Shown one piece after another: positions 8,136 to 16,134 of a DNA stretch of 33,070 nt. The position numbers and the translations under genes were made by a program. The first letter of the stretch is position 1. Each line of letters starts with the position of its first letter. The notes under the pieces are model-generated. The model was not told the origin of the DNA. It worked only from the letters and a program-made list of their open reading frames with translations, and ran no database searches. Source of the DNA: CALXVA01 sp964587175 (lineage in GTDB: Bacteria > Bacillota > Clostridia > TANB77 > CAG-508); assembly GCA_964587175.1 (NCBI GenBank), contig CAZPKK010000009.1, positions 1 to 33,070 on the forward strand, given 5' to 3'.

Positions 8136-8951
8136 TCACACCTCAAATTCATCTAATGTTTTAAATTCGTATCCCATATCTTTTATTGCTTTTATACATT
8201 CATCTAAAATATTACTATTATCCTTAGATGTACTATGAAGTAGCATCACCTCTCCATTATGTACATTATCTAATATTTTTTGCTTTGCATATTCTTCTCT
8301 TCCTTGATTGTCTTCATCCCAATCATCATATGCAAACGACCACATTACTGTTGTATAACCTAATGTATTTGTATAAGCTATTGTTCTTTCACTATATTCT
8401 CCTTTGGGTGGTCTTAGATATTTCATTTCATAACCAAATTTTTCATATAGTGCTGTGTGAAGTTCCATTACATCTTCTTCTATTTCTTCATTTGTTGATT
8501 CTGGCATACATATATGATCTGCTGTATGATTTCCTATTATATGTCCTTCATCAATCATTTTTTGTACCAAGTCTGGTTTAGAATTTAAGTAATGTCCTGT
8601 TATAAAGAAAGTAGCTTTCACATCATTTTGTTTTAATACTTCTAATATCTTTTCTGTATATCCTGCTTCATATCCACAATCAAATGTTAAATATATGTAT
8701 GGTTTTTCACTATTTCCCATACATATTCCATTATATTCATCTATAATAGTTTTATTTTCACTTCCCAAATCTGGTTGTTCATGATTATCTCCTCTTTTTA
8801 TTCCCCATTCTATTTTTTTATCACTTACTATTACTCCAGAACTAGTCTCAACCACTTGATTATTTTTCATATTAATAACGGAAAATGTGAAAATAAAAAT
8901 CAAGCATATTACAAATAAATTTGTTAATTTTCTTATATCTTTTTTGTTCAT
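8136..8951 (-). CDS. pdaA: PdaA-like polysaccharide deacetylase (spore cortex muramic-delta-lactam synthesis)
   Basis: The 271-aa protein has an N-terminal membrane anchor or signal (about residues 10-28) followed by a NodB-type polysaccharide deacetylase domain. Motif 1 is YLTFDCGYEAGYT, motif 2 is GNHTADH (metal-binding histidines), and the RPPKGEYSERT motif follows. The WGIKRGDNHEQP segment before the domain is typical of the PdaA (delta-lactam de-N-acetylase) branch, which removes acetyl groups from muramic acid in spore cortex peptidoglycan. PdaA proteins usually have D-E/N in motif 1, whereas here it reads D-C. The ATG at 8951 follows AAAGGAGG with a good spacer. Clustering with yqfC and yqfD supports a sporulation role. 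Confidence 0.88.
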   Translation of the reverse strand: MNKKDIRKLTNLFVICLIFIFTFSVINMKNNQVVETSSGVIVSDKKIEWGIKRGDNHEQPDLGSENKTIIDEYNGICMGNSEKPYIYLTFDCGYEAGYTEKILEVLKQNDVKATFFITGHYLNSKPDLVQKMIDEGHIIGNHTADHICMPESTNEEIEEDVMELHTALYEKFGYEMKYLRPPKGEYSERTIAYTNTLGYTTVMWSFAYDDWDEDNQGREEYAKQKILDNVHNGEVMLLHSTSKDNSNILDECIKAIKDMGYEFKTLDEFEV

Positions 8952-9069
8952 TCCATCCTCCTTTTTATATAACAATTATCTGCTTTAATCCTTGCTTAAT
9001 TTTATGAATGATATTTCAAATTATTCCTCTAACACTAAAATCCTTTATTCGACATACAAATTTATTTTT

Positions 9070-9112
9070 CTAAAATTTTTATATTGACAACCCTAAAATT
9101 TTAGATTATATT
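9070..9112 (+). promoter_or_regulatory. agrA promoter with paired LytTR-type direct repeats
   Basis: A consensus -35 TTGACA (9084-9089), a 17-nt spacer and -10 TATATT (9107-9112) lie 89 bp upstream of agrA. A 10-bp sequence, CTAAAATTTT, occurs at 9070-9079 and again at 9093-9102, separated by 13 bp. Two short direct repeats with a 12-13-bp spacer is the usual architecture of LytTR (AgrA/ComE) binding sites. The second copy is part of the palindrome CTAAAATTTTAG within the promoter spacer. Confidence 0.65.
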
Positions 9113-9200
9113 ATTATCTGAATTGGAAAAATTTAGTAATATTTTTCCTTTGTTGTCGAAAAAAAGTTAAAGTTTCTTCTTATTTATATGGAGGGATTAG

Positions 9201-9941
9201 ATGTTAAATTTTGTGTTATGTGATGATAATGCTAGTGCTATTGAGAAATTATCTAAAATGCTAAATTCCATACTTATTTTAAATAATTTAAAAGGACAAA
9301 TAGTTTTTACTACAAATAATTCTAAAGATTTATTAAACTTTGTGAAAAACAATCCCACTCATGTATTATTACTAGATATTGATTTAAAAGCTCAAACTTC
9401 AGGTTTACAAATAGCTGAACAAATTAGGAAAATAGATAAAAGTATATATATTATTTTTGTGACTGGACATTTTGAATTTGGTATGGTTGCTTATAAATAT
9501 AAAACTTTTGATTTTCTGCAAAAGCCCCTTACTAAAGAACGATTTGAAGAAACAATACTAAGGCTTTACTCTGACATATTCGGTGATAAAAGTAAATATA
9601 TAAGACTAGATAATAATAAAACTATAATAAAAGAAGATAGCATTAGATTTATAAAAAAAGAAGGAATGAAGGTAATATTTCACACAGATACTAGAGACTA
9701 TGAAACATATAGCTCATTTAACAAGATATCTTGTATGTTACCTTATAATTTTATCAGATGTCATAAATCCTATATAGTGAATGTAAGTAAAATAACAGAT
9801 GTAGATATGACAAACAATTTAATTATTTTTACCAAAAATGACCAATGTAATATTGGTCCAAAATACAAAAAAGATTTCATGGAGGTTTTAAAAAATGAAT
9901 ACTTTACAAAAGATATGGTCAGCCTTGATTGTGCCAAATGA
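9201..9941 (+). CDS. agrA: AgrA-like response regulator (receiver + LytTR)
   Basis: The protein has 246 aa. Residues 1-125 are a receiver domain with the acidic pair at D8/D9, the phosphoacceptor aspartate at about 59 in LLLDIDL, a Thr in FVTGH and the conserved lysine in LQKPLT. Residues ~140-240 are a LytTR DNA-binding domain (RFIKKEGMKVIFHT, FIRCHKSYIVNVSKI). This is the AgrA/ComE architecture, phosphorylated by an AgrC-type kinase, and the matching kinase gene starts inside its last 47 bp. The ATG has GGAGGG upstream. It is the output of the peptide-sensing circuit whose other half (agrB, agrD) lies convergently 130 bp past agrC. Confidence 0.92.
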   Translation: MLNFVLCDDNASAIEKLSKMLNSILILNNLKGQIVFTTNNSKDLLNFVKNNPTHVLLLDIDLKAQTSGLQIAEQIRKIDKSIYIIFVTGHFEFGMVAYKYKTFDFLQKPLTKERFEETILRLYSDIFGDKSKYIRLDNNKTIIKEDSIRFIKKEGMKVIFHTDTRDYETYSSFNKISCMLPYNFIRCHKSYIVNVSKITDVDMTNNLIIFTKNDQCNIGPKYKKDFMEVLKNEYFTKDMVSLDCAK

Positions 9942-11247
9942 GAGTTTAATTAAATTTATTTCAATTCCATTAACCTATTTAGATGTATGCATTGGCATGC
10001 TATTTTTTACTTCTGTTCTTAATATAGAAACAACTAAGAAAAGGAAAATAATTTATGTAATAGTTTATGGAACAGTTGCTAATCTAATTACTTTTCTAGT
10101 TCCAACTTCTTATTCTGTTTTCGTAAATATTATTATATGGCCATTAATGGTCTTTTTCATACTTAAAGCTACTATACTAAAAAGCATTTTATCAGAAACA
10201 ATTACTCTAGTAGTAACGTCAATTCTTGAATTTGTGGTATCAAGCATTTCTTTAAATATTTTTGGAATTCATTATGATACATTAATGTCCACACCTTTAT
10301 ATAGAATAATAGCTGTTTTATCTATTTATTTAGTAGTATTTTTATTAAGTATAGCAGCCAAATATTTAAGAATAAATATAAAAGTTTTTGATAATTTAAC
10401 TACTAAAACCAAAGTACTACTTATATTAAATATTTTACTAGTTATATTTATTATTGCTATTCAATTTTATTTAGTAAGATTTTATAGTGATACAATGCCT
10501 ACTTTTATAACATTCGCTGGAATACTTGGTTTAGTTGCTTATGCAGTTATTAGTATATATAACATAATTAGCATCTCTAAACTTGCAATAACTACAAGAG
10601 ATTTAGAAAATGCAAATAATACCATTCACTCTTTAAAAATTCTTCATGATCAAGTTAGATCTTTTAAGCATGATTTTGATAATATAGTAAATAGTATTGG
10701 TGGTTATGTTGTAAATGAAGATATTGCAGGGCTTAAAAAATATTACAATCAACTTTTAGAAGAATGTCATAAAACCAATAATTTATATGCGTTATCTCCA
10801 TCTGTTATAAATCATCCAGCAATTTACCATATGCTTGCAACAAAATATTATGAAGCAGATAAGAAAAATGTTCAGATTGAACTAAATGTATTTTTAGATT
10901 TAAATGAAATTGAAGATAGAATGAAAATATATGATTTTACTAGAATTCTTGGTATTTTATTAGATAACGCAATAGATGCTGCAGTTGAATGTGATGAAAA
11001 AATTATTAATGTCACTTTTAGAAAAGAATTAGGAAATGACATGATAGTTGTAATTATTCAAAACACTTATAATAATAAAGATGTTAATACAGAAGAAATT
11101 TATCAAAAAGGTGTTTCTAGTAAAGAAAATCATAGTGGACTTGGATTATGGAAAGTAAGACAAATATTAATGCATAATAATAATCTTAATTTATTTACAA
11201 CAAAAAACGAAGAATTTTTTACTCAGCAATTCGAAATATATAGATGA
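9895..11247 (+). CDS. agrC: AgrC-like membrane histidine kinase (GHKL)
   Basis: The protein has 450 aa. Six to seven hydrophobic segments fill residues ~15-230, the multi-pass peptide-sensing domain of AgrC-type kinases. The dimerisation and phosphoacceptor helix contains FKHDFDNIVNSIGGYV, with the histidine in KHDFDN at about residue 259. The GHKL ATPase domain shows the N box LLDNAIDAA and the G box HSGLGLWKVRQI. The ATG follows GGAGG with a good spacer and overlaps the agrA frame by 47 bp, so translation is probably coupled. By family logic it autophosphorylates on binding the mature AgrD peptide and phosphorylates AgrA. Confidence 0.92.
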   Translation: MNTLQKIWSALIVPNESLIKFISIPLTYLDVCIGMLFFTSVLNIETTKKRKIIYVIVYGTVANLITFLVPTSYSVFVNIIIWPLMVFFILKATILKSILSETITLVVTSILEFVVSSISLNIFGIHYDTLMSTPLYRIIAVLSIYLVVFLLSIAAKYLRINIKVFDNLTTKTKVLLILNILLVIFIIAIQFYLVRFYSDTMPTFITFAGILGLVAYAVISIYNIISISKLAITTRDLENANNTIHSLKILHDQVRSFKHDFDNIVNSIGGYVVNEDIAGLKKYYNQLLEECHKTNNLYALSPSVINHPAIYHMLATKYYEADKKNVQIELNVFLDLNEIEDRMKIYDFTRILGILLDNAIDAAVECDEKIINVTFRKELGNDMIVVIIQNTYNNKDVNTEEIYQKGVSSKENHSGLGLWKVRQILMHNNNLNLFTTKNEEFFTQQFEIYR

Positions 11248-11286
11248 GATATTATACCAAATCTTAAAACTATACCTTAGTTAGAA

Positions 11287-11325
11287 CCTAAAAAATAGTC
11301 TCTAAAAAAGAGACTATTTTTTAGG
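11287..11325. terminator. Bidirectional terminator between agrAC and agrBD
   Basis: Perfect 17-bp arms (11287-11303 and 11309-11325) surround a 5-nt loop, with A/T runs inside the stem that give T tracts on either strand. It lies between the converging agrC and agrD genes and would stop both transcripts. Confidence 0.88.
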
Positions 11326-11377
11326 TTGTCGAATTTTTATTTATTATATGAAATAGTTGTTATTCCTTTTATTTTTA

Positions 11378-11497
11378 TTAATCCTTTTTTACCAATGATG
11401 CTGGCATTTTAGGTTGATGTAACATCCCCATCACAAAACATGCCGTATTTGTAGATTTTGCATACTTTTCTGCCATTTTTGCTAAAGTTTTTAACAT
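11378..11497 (-). CDS. agrD: AgrD-like cyclic lactone autoinducer precursor, 39 aa
   Basis: This short ORF encodes 39 aa. An amphipathic, lysine-rich leader (MLKTLAKMAEKYAKS) is followed by a core with a single cysteine at position 20 (TNTACFVMGML) and a tail reading HQPKMPASL. AgrD precursors have exactly this three-part plan, and the tail matches the (D/x)-(E/Q)-P-x-x-P-x-S-L signature cleaved by AgrB. The mature signal should be a thiolactone ring closed on Cys20; the exact ring size (roughly 5-7 residues) cannot be fixed by eye. GGGAGG lies 9 nt upstream of the ATG. agrB ends 67 bp upstream on the same strand. Confidence 0.88.
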   Translation of the reverse strand: MLKTLAKMAEKYAKSTNTACFVMGMLHQPKMPASLVKKD

Positions 11498-11564
11498 AAT
11501 AAATTCCTCCCATTTGTTTAAAATTTTATAATAAAACATTGCCGGCTAATGTTTATTAACTAAT

Positions 11565-12185
11565 TTAATTTTCTGTCTGCTGTGCATATACTTCATATCC
11601 ATATTTATTTTTTGTTAACCTATATGCTAATCTTGTTATAGATAATGTTTGAATTATAGTACCTATTATTAATATATTTGCATATACTTGATTTTGTATT
11701 ATTAATGAAGCTGCAAGTGTCAAAACTAAGGTTATATATGATAAAATTTTTTTAGTTTTTCTCTCTTTTTTACTAATAATTGGTACATTTTCTGTATCTG
11801 CTGGTGCATAAATACTAACCATTAATATACCAAATATTAAACTTAATGCTACTAATATGTATTTTTCAATATTATCAAGTACTAGTAAATTACTTAACAT
11901 TATATTTCCATAATAGAATAAAACACTTCCTATAATACATCCTAGATGTGTATGTAAATGAAAACCGCCAGATACTGTTCTATACGGCATTATTGCAAAA
12001 TACACAAATAGCATTTCTAGGCCAAAGCCAAATATAAAACTTATTACAAATAGTAAAATCATTTTAGGAGCTTCTCCCATAATAAGTTGCAAGCCATATA
12101 GTATTATTTCGCCTTTCTCATCTGTAATCTCTGGCATCTTTTTTCTCATCTTTTTGAGAATTAAACCACAAAGTTTTTCTATCAA
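11565..12185 (-). CDS. agrB: AgrB-like accessory gene regulator (peptide-processing membrane protease)
   Basis: The 206-aa protein has five to six membrane segments and the AgrB catalytic region RTVSGGFHLHTHLGCI, with a histidine and a cysteine in the H-(x6)-C arrangement used for AgrD cleavage and thiolactone formation. Its N-terminus (MIEKLCGLILKKM) resembles other AgrB proteins. I choose the TTG at 12185, with GAGG eight bases upstream; a GTG at 12194 would overlap the ribosome site itself. agrD follows directly. The agrBD pair is transcribed opposite to agrAC, unlike the single BDCA operon of staphylococci. Confidence 0.9.
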   Translation of the reverse strand: MIEKLCGLILKKMRKKMPEITDEKGEIILYGLQLIMGEAPKMILLFVISFIFGFGLEMLFVYFAIMPYRTVSGGFHLHTHLGCIIGSVLFYYGNIMLSNLLVLDNIEKYILVALSLIFGILMVSIYAPADTENVPIISKKERKTKKILSYITLVLTLAASLIIQNQVYANILIIGTIIQTLSITRLAYRLTKNKYGYEVYAQQTEN

Positions 12186-12260
12186 TTTGCTCACCTCATT
12201 TGAACTAAGATTATAATAATACTTTTTATGACATTTTTTTCATTTATTATATTAAAAACA

Positions 12261-12309
12261 AAAAATATTATACGAAAATTTACTTTTTAAAATTTCGCAT
12301 AATATTTTT
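12261..12309 (-). terminator. Terminator-like inverted repeat after the first prepilin-like gene
   Basis: Imperfect 22-bp arms (AAAAATATTATACGAAAATT and its near complement) lie between the end of the prepilin-like gene at 12405 and the start of agrB. On the minus strand the hairpin is followed by TTGTTTTTAAT. It probably ends the prepilin-like transcript. Confidence 0.55.
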
Positions 12310-12404
12310 GTAGTTTTGTAAAATTGAATTGTTCATATTTATTAATGTACTAGATTATATATCTATTATTTTAATATTAAAAGAGGTATTTTTTCTGTTT
12401 CAAT

Positions 12405-13745
12405 TTACTCAATATTCCATAACGTGCATCCATCATATGTTTCTCCACTATCTGTAAGTGAGACATCAGACTCTAGAGAAACTACGGGACGGACGCCGAA
12501 AGAGCTGCCGTACGTATCGCCATACGAGAAGTATAAGTCCTCACCGCGCACGCGACCATAGGCCACACCGCGCAACCCAAAGTACACACAGTCGGAGAAG
12601 GGATAGACATACGACGAGCCAAGCCAGTACCATACGCCATCAGTTAAGCCAGAACATTCTTCATAAGCTCCCGTACTACTATTTGTGAATAACATCTTAT
12701 ATGCTGTACTTTCTGTTGAAATTCCTACTGTTGTTCCACTTTCAGATTCTGTTAGTGTATTTGGATAGTATAAATAAAAGTTGCTTTCTAGGGTTGTTAT
12801 TTCTTGTCTTGACTCTGTCGATGCTGCTGATGTGTATGCTGATGACTTCCACCCTTCTGTTGAATCATACCAATAAAATCCATTACTATGACTATAATCT
12901 AATTTTCCTGTTCGACCATTTGTTGCACTATAATATGGAAGTTCTGTTCCATCCCAATAATATGTTACTCGATTTCCATATTCAGATAATTCACCTGCAC
13001 CATATTTTGTGCCTGACCCTGTTTGCTCTGGGTCATATACTCCTACATTATTTGGATTATATCCTGTTATTTTGTTTATATCCTCTACTGTTATACTTCT
13101 TGCTCCTGTTGCTCCTTCTCCTTGGCCATATATCGCACTTATTTTATTTAATTCGCTTATCCCATTTACATGTCCTGCTTGTCCTCTTAATCAATAATAC
13201 GTTCTGTTATAGTATGAGTAATCGTATCCTCCACTCGTTGGCTCTACAATCTCCTCCGATATTAGCAATATCTCTCCTGTATCTTCATCTACTCCTAAGA
13301 CTCTCCATCCATATTTATAGCTTGATGCTGTGAATGTTTGGTTTCCATATCCATTTAATGTTTCTGTTGAAGTATAGCTTGCACTTGATTTTGTACAATC
13401 ATAGTCTACGTAATCACCTATTTTCAGTGTTATTGTTCCATCTGTTACATTTCCTTCTTCATCATATTTCCAAGACGTTAGTACTTCAGTAATTTCACTA
13501 TTTTCTGCTATTATATTTGCATACTCTTGTAATATTCCACTCATTTCTGTTTCTGTTTCCGATACTAAACTTTCTGCTGATTCCTTAGTTTTACTTGCTT
13601 GGTTTATTAAACCATTTTCTCCAAAAACCATACTTATTGCAATTGTAGATAATATGATAATTATAACAATAGTTATTACTAAAACAACTAATGTAATGCC
13701 TTTTTCTCGTGAACAGCATTGTAACTTCTTTTGTAAATATGTCAT
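12405..13745 (-). pseudogene. Prepilin-like surface protein with hypervariable C-terminus, interrupted by in-frame TGA
   Basis: One frame of 447 codons runs from an ATG with AAAGGAGAG upstream to the TAA at 12405, broken only by a TGA at 13191-13193. The N-terminus (SREKGITLVVLVITIVIIIIL) is a class III prepilin-like leader followed by one hydrophobic helix. It lacks the usual Glu at +5, as in many clostridial prepilin-like proteins. A helical stalk and a beta-rich domain follow (GWRVLGVDEDTGEILLISEE). After the TGA the frame continues with LRGQAGHVNGISEL, VEDINKITGYNP and ends in a DUF6273-like module (YWLGSSY...FGVRPVVSL). The upstream piece (13191-13745, 184 aa) may be made alone. It is a paralogue of the next gene. 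The final ~50 residues look like a DGR variable region. Confidence 0.75.
12470..12650 (-). other. Candidate DGR variable region 1 (A-depleted, GC-rich island)
   Basis: In the coding sense, the 144 nt at 12483-12626 contain about 15 adenines, roughly 10%, although flanking coding DNA is A-rich. GC is well above 50% against about 30% around it. The encoded segment is rich in Tyr, Ser, Gly, Arg and Cys and ends in a conserved FGVRPVV. Adenine loss in a C-terminal ligand-binding-type module is the footprint of DGR mutagenic homing. No template repeat or reverse transcriptase was found in the window. Confidence 0.6.
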
Positions 13746-13802
13746 ATTTTCTCTCCTTTCTTTAATACTTTTTACATTCGTTTCTCTTATTTTTTTAATA
13801 TT

Positions 13803-15135
13803 CTATTTGCTTATCTTTCTTTTCACATCCCATATCCCACATCTCAAGCAATATAAAGTGCGGCACGACATCCGTCTGGTAGAACTACCAGAAGTTGCAT
13901 ATTGACTGTTACGGTGACTTACCGGATAAGATGACGAACCATAGTATCCTCCACGACTAACACGTCCGTAGTAGGAGTAAGACTCTATTGTCATCTCCCA
14001 CACATTACCTGCTAAATCATATATATTATTTGCTTTCCAAGTTTCGCTATATCCTGTTGTTTTTACTGTTCCTGCTCCATCTTCTGTATTCCTAGTATAA
14101 TTTCCCCAACTGATTGAATCTGCTATTTCAGCATATGTTTTATCTCCTGTTTCAGTTAGCCATATTAATGTTCTATCCCATAAACATCCCCATATCATTG
14201 TGCTTACTACATTATCATTTGCTGCTATTAGTTTACTATTTTGATACATATAATACCAATTTACACTCGAAATACTAGCATTACCTTTTACTACTACTGG
14301 TTCAGTGTTTGCAGTGGCTGATAAATTTCCTGTTTCATATCTTCCTATATAAAATCCACCATATGTATCTATGCTTTCTATCATCTCATTAAATTCTTCC
14401 TGTAATTGCGTCGAAAATTTGCTACTGCTTTCCAAGCCTAATATAGCCAAATATGTACTGCTTGCATCATAGCTTGTTTCGCCACTTCCTGTTATCACAT
14501 CTGGCTCTTTAAAACTTAATGTTCCTTGTCCATAATTTGTCTTTTCAGTTGATCCATATGATGTAAAATCATATAGCCTTCCTTGATAATTTGTTTTTAA
14601 ATAAACTTCGCTATTTTCGTTTATTCCACTAACTTTACTAACTACCAAAGCTATATCATTTATATCATTTACTGGTATCCACACAAATTGGTTTCTACTT
14701 GTTTTAGCATCGTCTACATTTTCATCATTTACATCCTCTTCTCCTTCATATATAACAAATCCGCCCTTTTACACTTCTTTCTTCTGTTGCGCTTGAAGCT
14801 GTATAACCGACTGGAACAGGTACTGTAACTCCATCTGTTGATACGACAGGTGTAACTTTGCTTGTGTCCCAGTCATCTGGAACTTCTGTACTTCCTGACA
14901 TAATACTTTCATATTCTTCTAGCAAACCATTAATATTGCTTTCTGTCTCAGATATAACATTCCCCGCTCTATCTTGAGTTTCAGTTGCTTGGTCTAATAA
15001 TCCACTATCACCAAATGCCATGTTCATTGTTATGGTAGCTAATATAATAATTATAATAATAGTTATTATTAGAGCAATCAATGTAATACCTTTTTCTTTC
15101 GAATTACTTTGTAATTTCTTTTGTAAATATGTCAT
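13803..15135 (-). pseudogene. Prepilin-like protein with FGE/C-type-lectin-like variable domain, two +1 frameshifts
   Basis: The ATG at 15135 (AAGGAGAG upstream) opens a prepilin-like N-terminus paralogous to the previous gene (MTYLQKKLQ...EKGITLIALIITIIIIIIL). This frame stops at 14746, just after SVKGRICYI. Removing one base in the GGG near 14762 restores ...SVKGGFVIYEGEEDVNDENV... joined to FVWIPVNDINDIALV in the frame of 13803-14684. That second frame carries a formylglycine-generating-enzyme/C-lectin-like fold with NIYDLAGNVWEMT and SRGGYY. A second one-base shift near 13872-13890 would give the ending GCRAALYIA and a TGA at 13844; as it stands the frame reads on to 13803 with an unrelated tail. 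Repaired, the protein would have about 429 aa. The cysteine-rich tail SCRTLYCLRCGIWDV is probably an artefact of the shift. Confidence 0.72.
13850..13980 (-). other. Candidate DGR variable region 2
   Basis: The end of the FGE-like domain lies in a locally GC-richer patch than its flanks, with Tyr/Ser/Gly/Asn/His-rich codons after SRGGYY. A perfect 8-bp inverted repeat with a 2-nt loop (TCTGGTAG-AA-CTACCAGA, 13875-13892) sits beside the suspected frameshift. The C-lectin/FGE fold is the classic DGR target scaffold. Adenine depletion is weaker than in region 1. Confidence 0.45.
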
Positions 15136-15267
15136 ATTCTCTCCTTCCTTTGTTTATCTTTATAACCTATTTTTTCTCTATAAATTTGCTTATATTTTAT
15201 AATAAGGTGTATTTTTTTGCAATAGTTTTTCCACTCATTTTTAACAAAAAAGCCAACATCAAAAAGT

Positions 15268-15295
15268 CAAGTAATAGATTAAACTCTATTACTTG
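15268..15295 (-). terminator. Terminator of the pseudouridine synthase gene
   Basis: Perfect 11-bp arms (CAAGTAATAGA / TCTATTACTTG) with a 6-nt loop are followed on the minus strand by ACTTTTTG and later TTTTTTG. Confidence 0.75.
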
Positions 15296-15330
15296 GTTTC
15301 ACTGGTTTTTATCAAATTTTTTTCAGATGA

Positions 15331-16006
15331 TTATTTTAAAATAGTCCATGTTCCTTTCATCTCTGGTATGGATTTAAAACACATCTCCTTTTTTGTAATC
15401 AGATGTTGAAATCTTAGCTCATATGCCCAAAGAGCAATTTGCTTTCCATGACCCCTTCCACCATATTTTTGGTCTCCATATATGCTATGGTTCCTACTAG
15501 AAAGTTGCACTCTTATTTGATGATGCCTTCCTGTATGTAAATTTATTTTTAATACAGACAAGTTTATTTCTTCATCATATTTCAACACCTCATAATCAAG
15601 TAAAGCCAGTTTTGCATTTTTAGTCCCTTCCTCTACCACTTTACTCATATTATTTCTTTCGTTTTTTAATAAATAATCTTCTAAAGTTCCGTTTTTTACT
15701 TTCCATCTTTCCATTTACTACAACCAAATATGTTTTTTGAAATATTTTCTCTCTTACCTGTTCACTTAATCTTGCTGCCGCCTTAGAAGTTTTAGCAAAA
15801 ACCATCACTCCACCAACAGGTCTATCCAGCCTATGTATTAGCCCCAAATATACATTGCCTGGCTTATTGTATTTCTCTTTCAAATATTCTTTTATAATTG
15901 TAAGCATATCAATGTCACCAGTTTTATCTCCTTGAGATGGTACGTTTACTGGTTTTTCTACTACAATTATATGGTTATCTTCGTAAATTACTTTTAATTT
16001 TTGCAT
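15331..16006 (-). pseudogene. RluA-family pseudouridine synthase, frameshifted at a run of six A
   Basis: Two overlapping frames (15650-16006 and 15331-15714) together make one complete RluA-family enzyme. The first holds the N-terminal half with YEDNHIIVVEKP and the active-site motif HRLDRPVGG, whose aspartate attacks the target uridine. The second holds TGRHHQIRVQL and YGDQKYGG. Dropping one base in the A6 run at 15692-15697 (sense GTAAAAAACGG) joins them into 224 aa, a normal length for short RluA proteins lacking an S4 domain. The ATG at 16006 has AAAGGAG upstream. Either the gene is inactivated or the base is an assembly error. The rRNA or tRNA target cannot be told from sequence. Confidence 0.85.
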
Positions 16007-16134
16007 TATTATCTCCTTTTATTGTACTAGTTTGGTGTACATTTTATATATATTTATAAGTTTATAAAATTCTATTTAGGATAAATTATATAACTATATA
16101 ACTAGAACTTATAGTAGAAAAGACTTACACCCAA

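Noticed and set aside
12458..13333. Plus-strand ORFs opposite the prepilin-like genes
   Set aside because: Their Leu/His-rich translations are mirror images of the coding strand, with no RBS, and the minus frame has recognisable domains.
12470..13980. Complete DGR within the window
   Set aside because: No reverse transcriptase-like ORF or template repeat was found, so only the candidate target regions are reported.
12405..15135. TGA reassigned to tryptophan
   Set aside because: TGA is used as a normal stop for the pdaA-like gene, and Trp is encoded by TGG throughout the window.
14740..15700. Programmed frameshifting at AAAAGGGC and AAAAAAC
   Set aside because: These look like slippery sites, but the frame needed is +1 and the codon phasing does not match the -1 heptamer rule. 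A base insertion is simpler.
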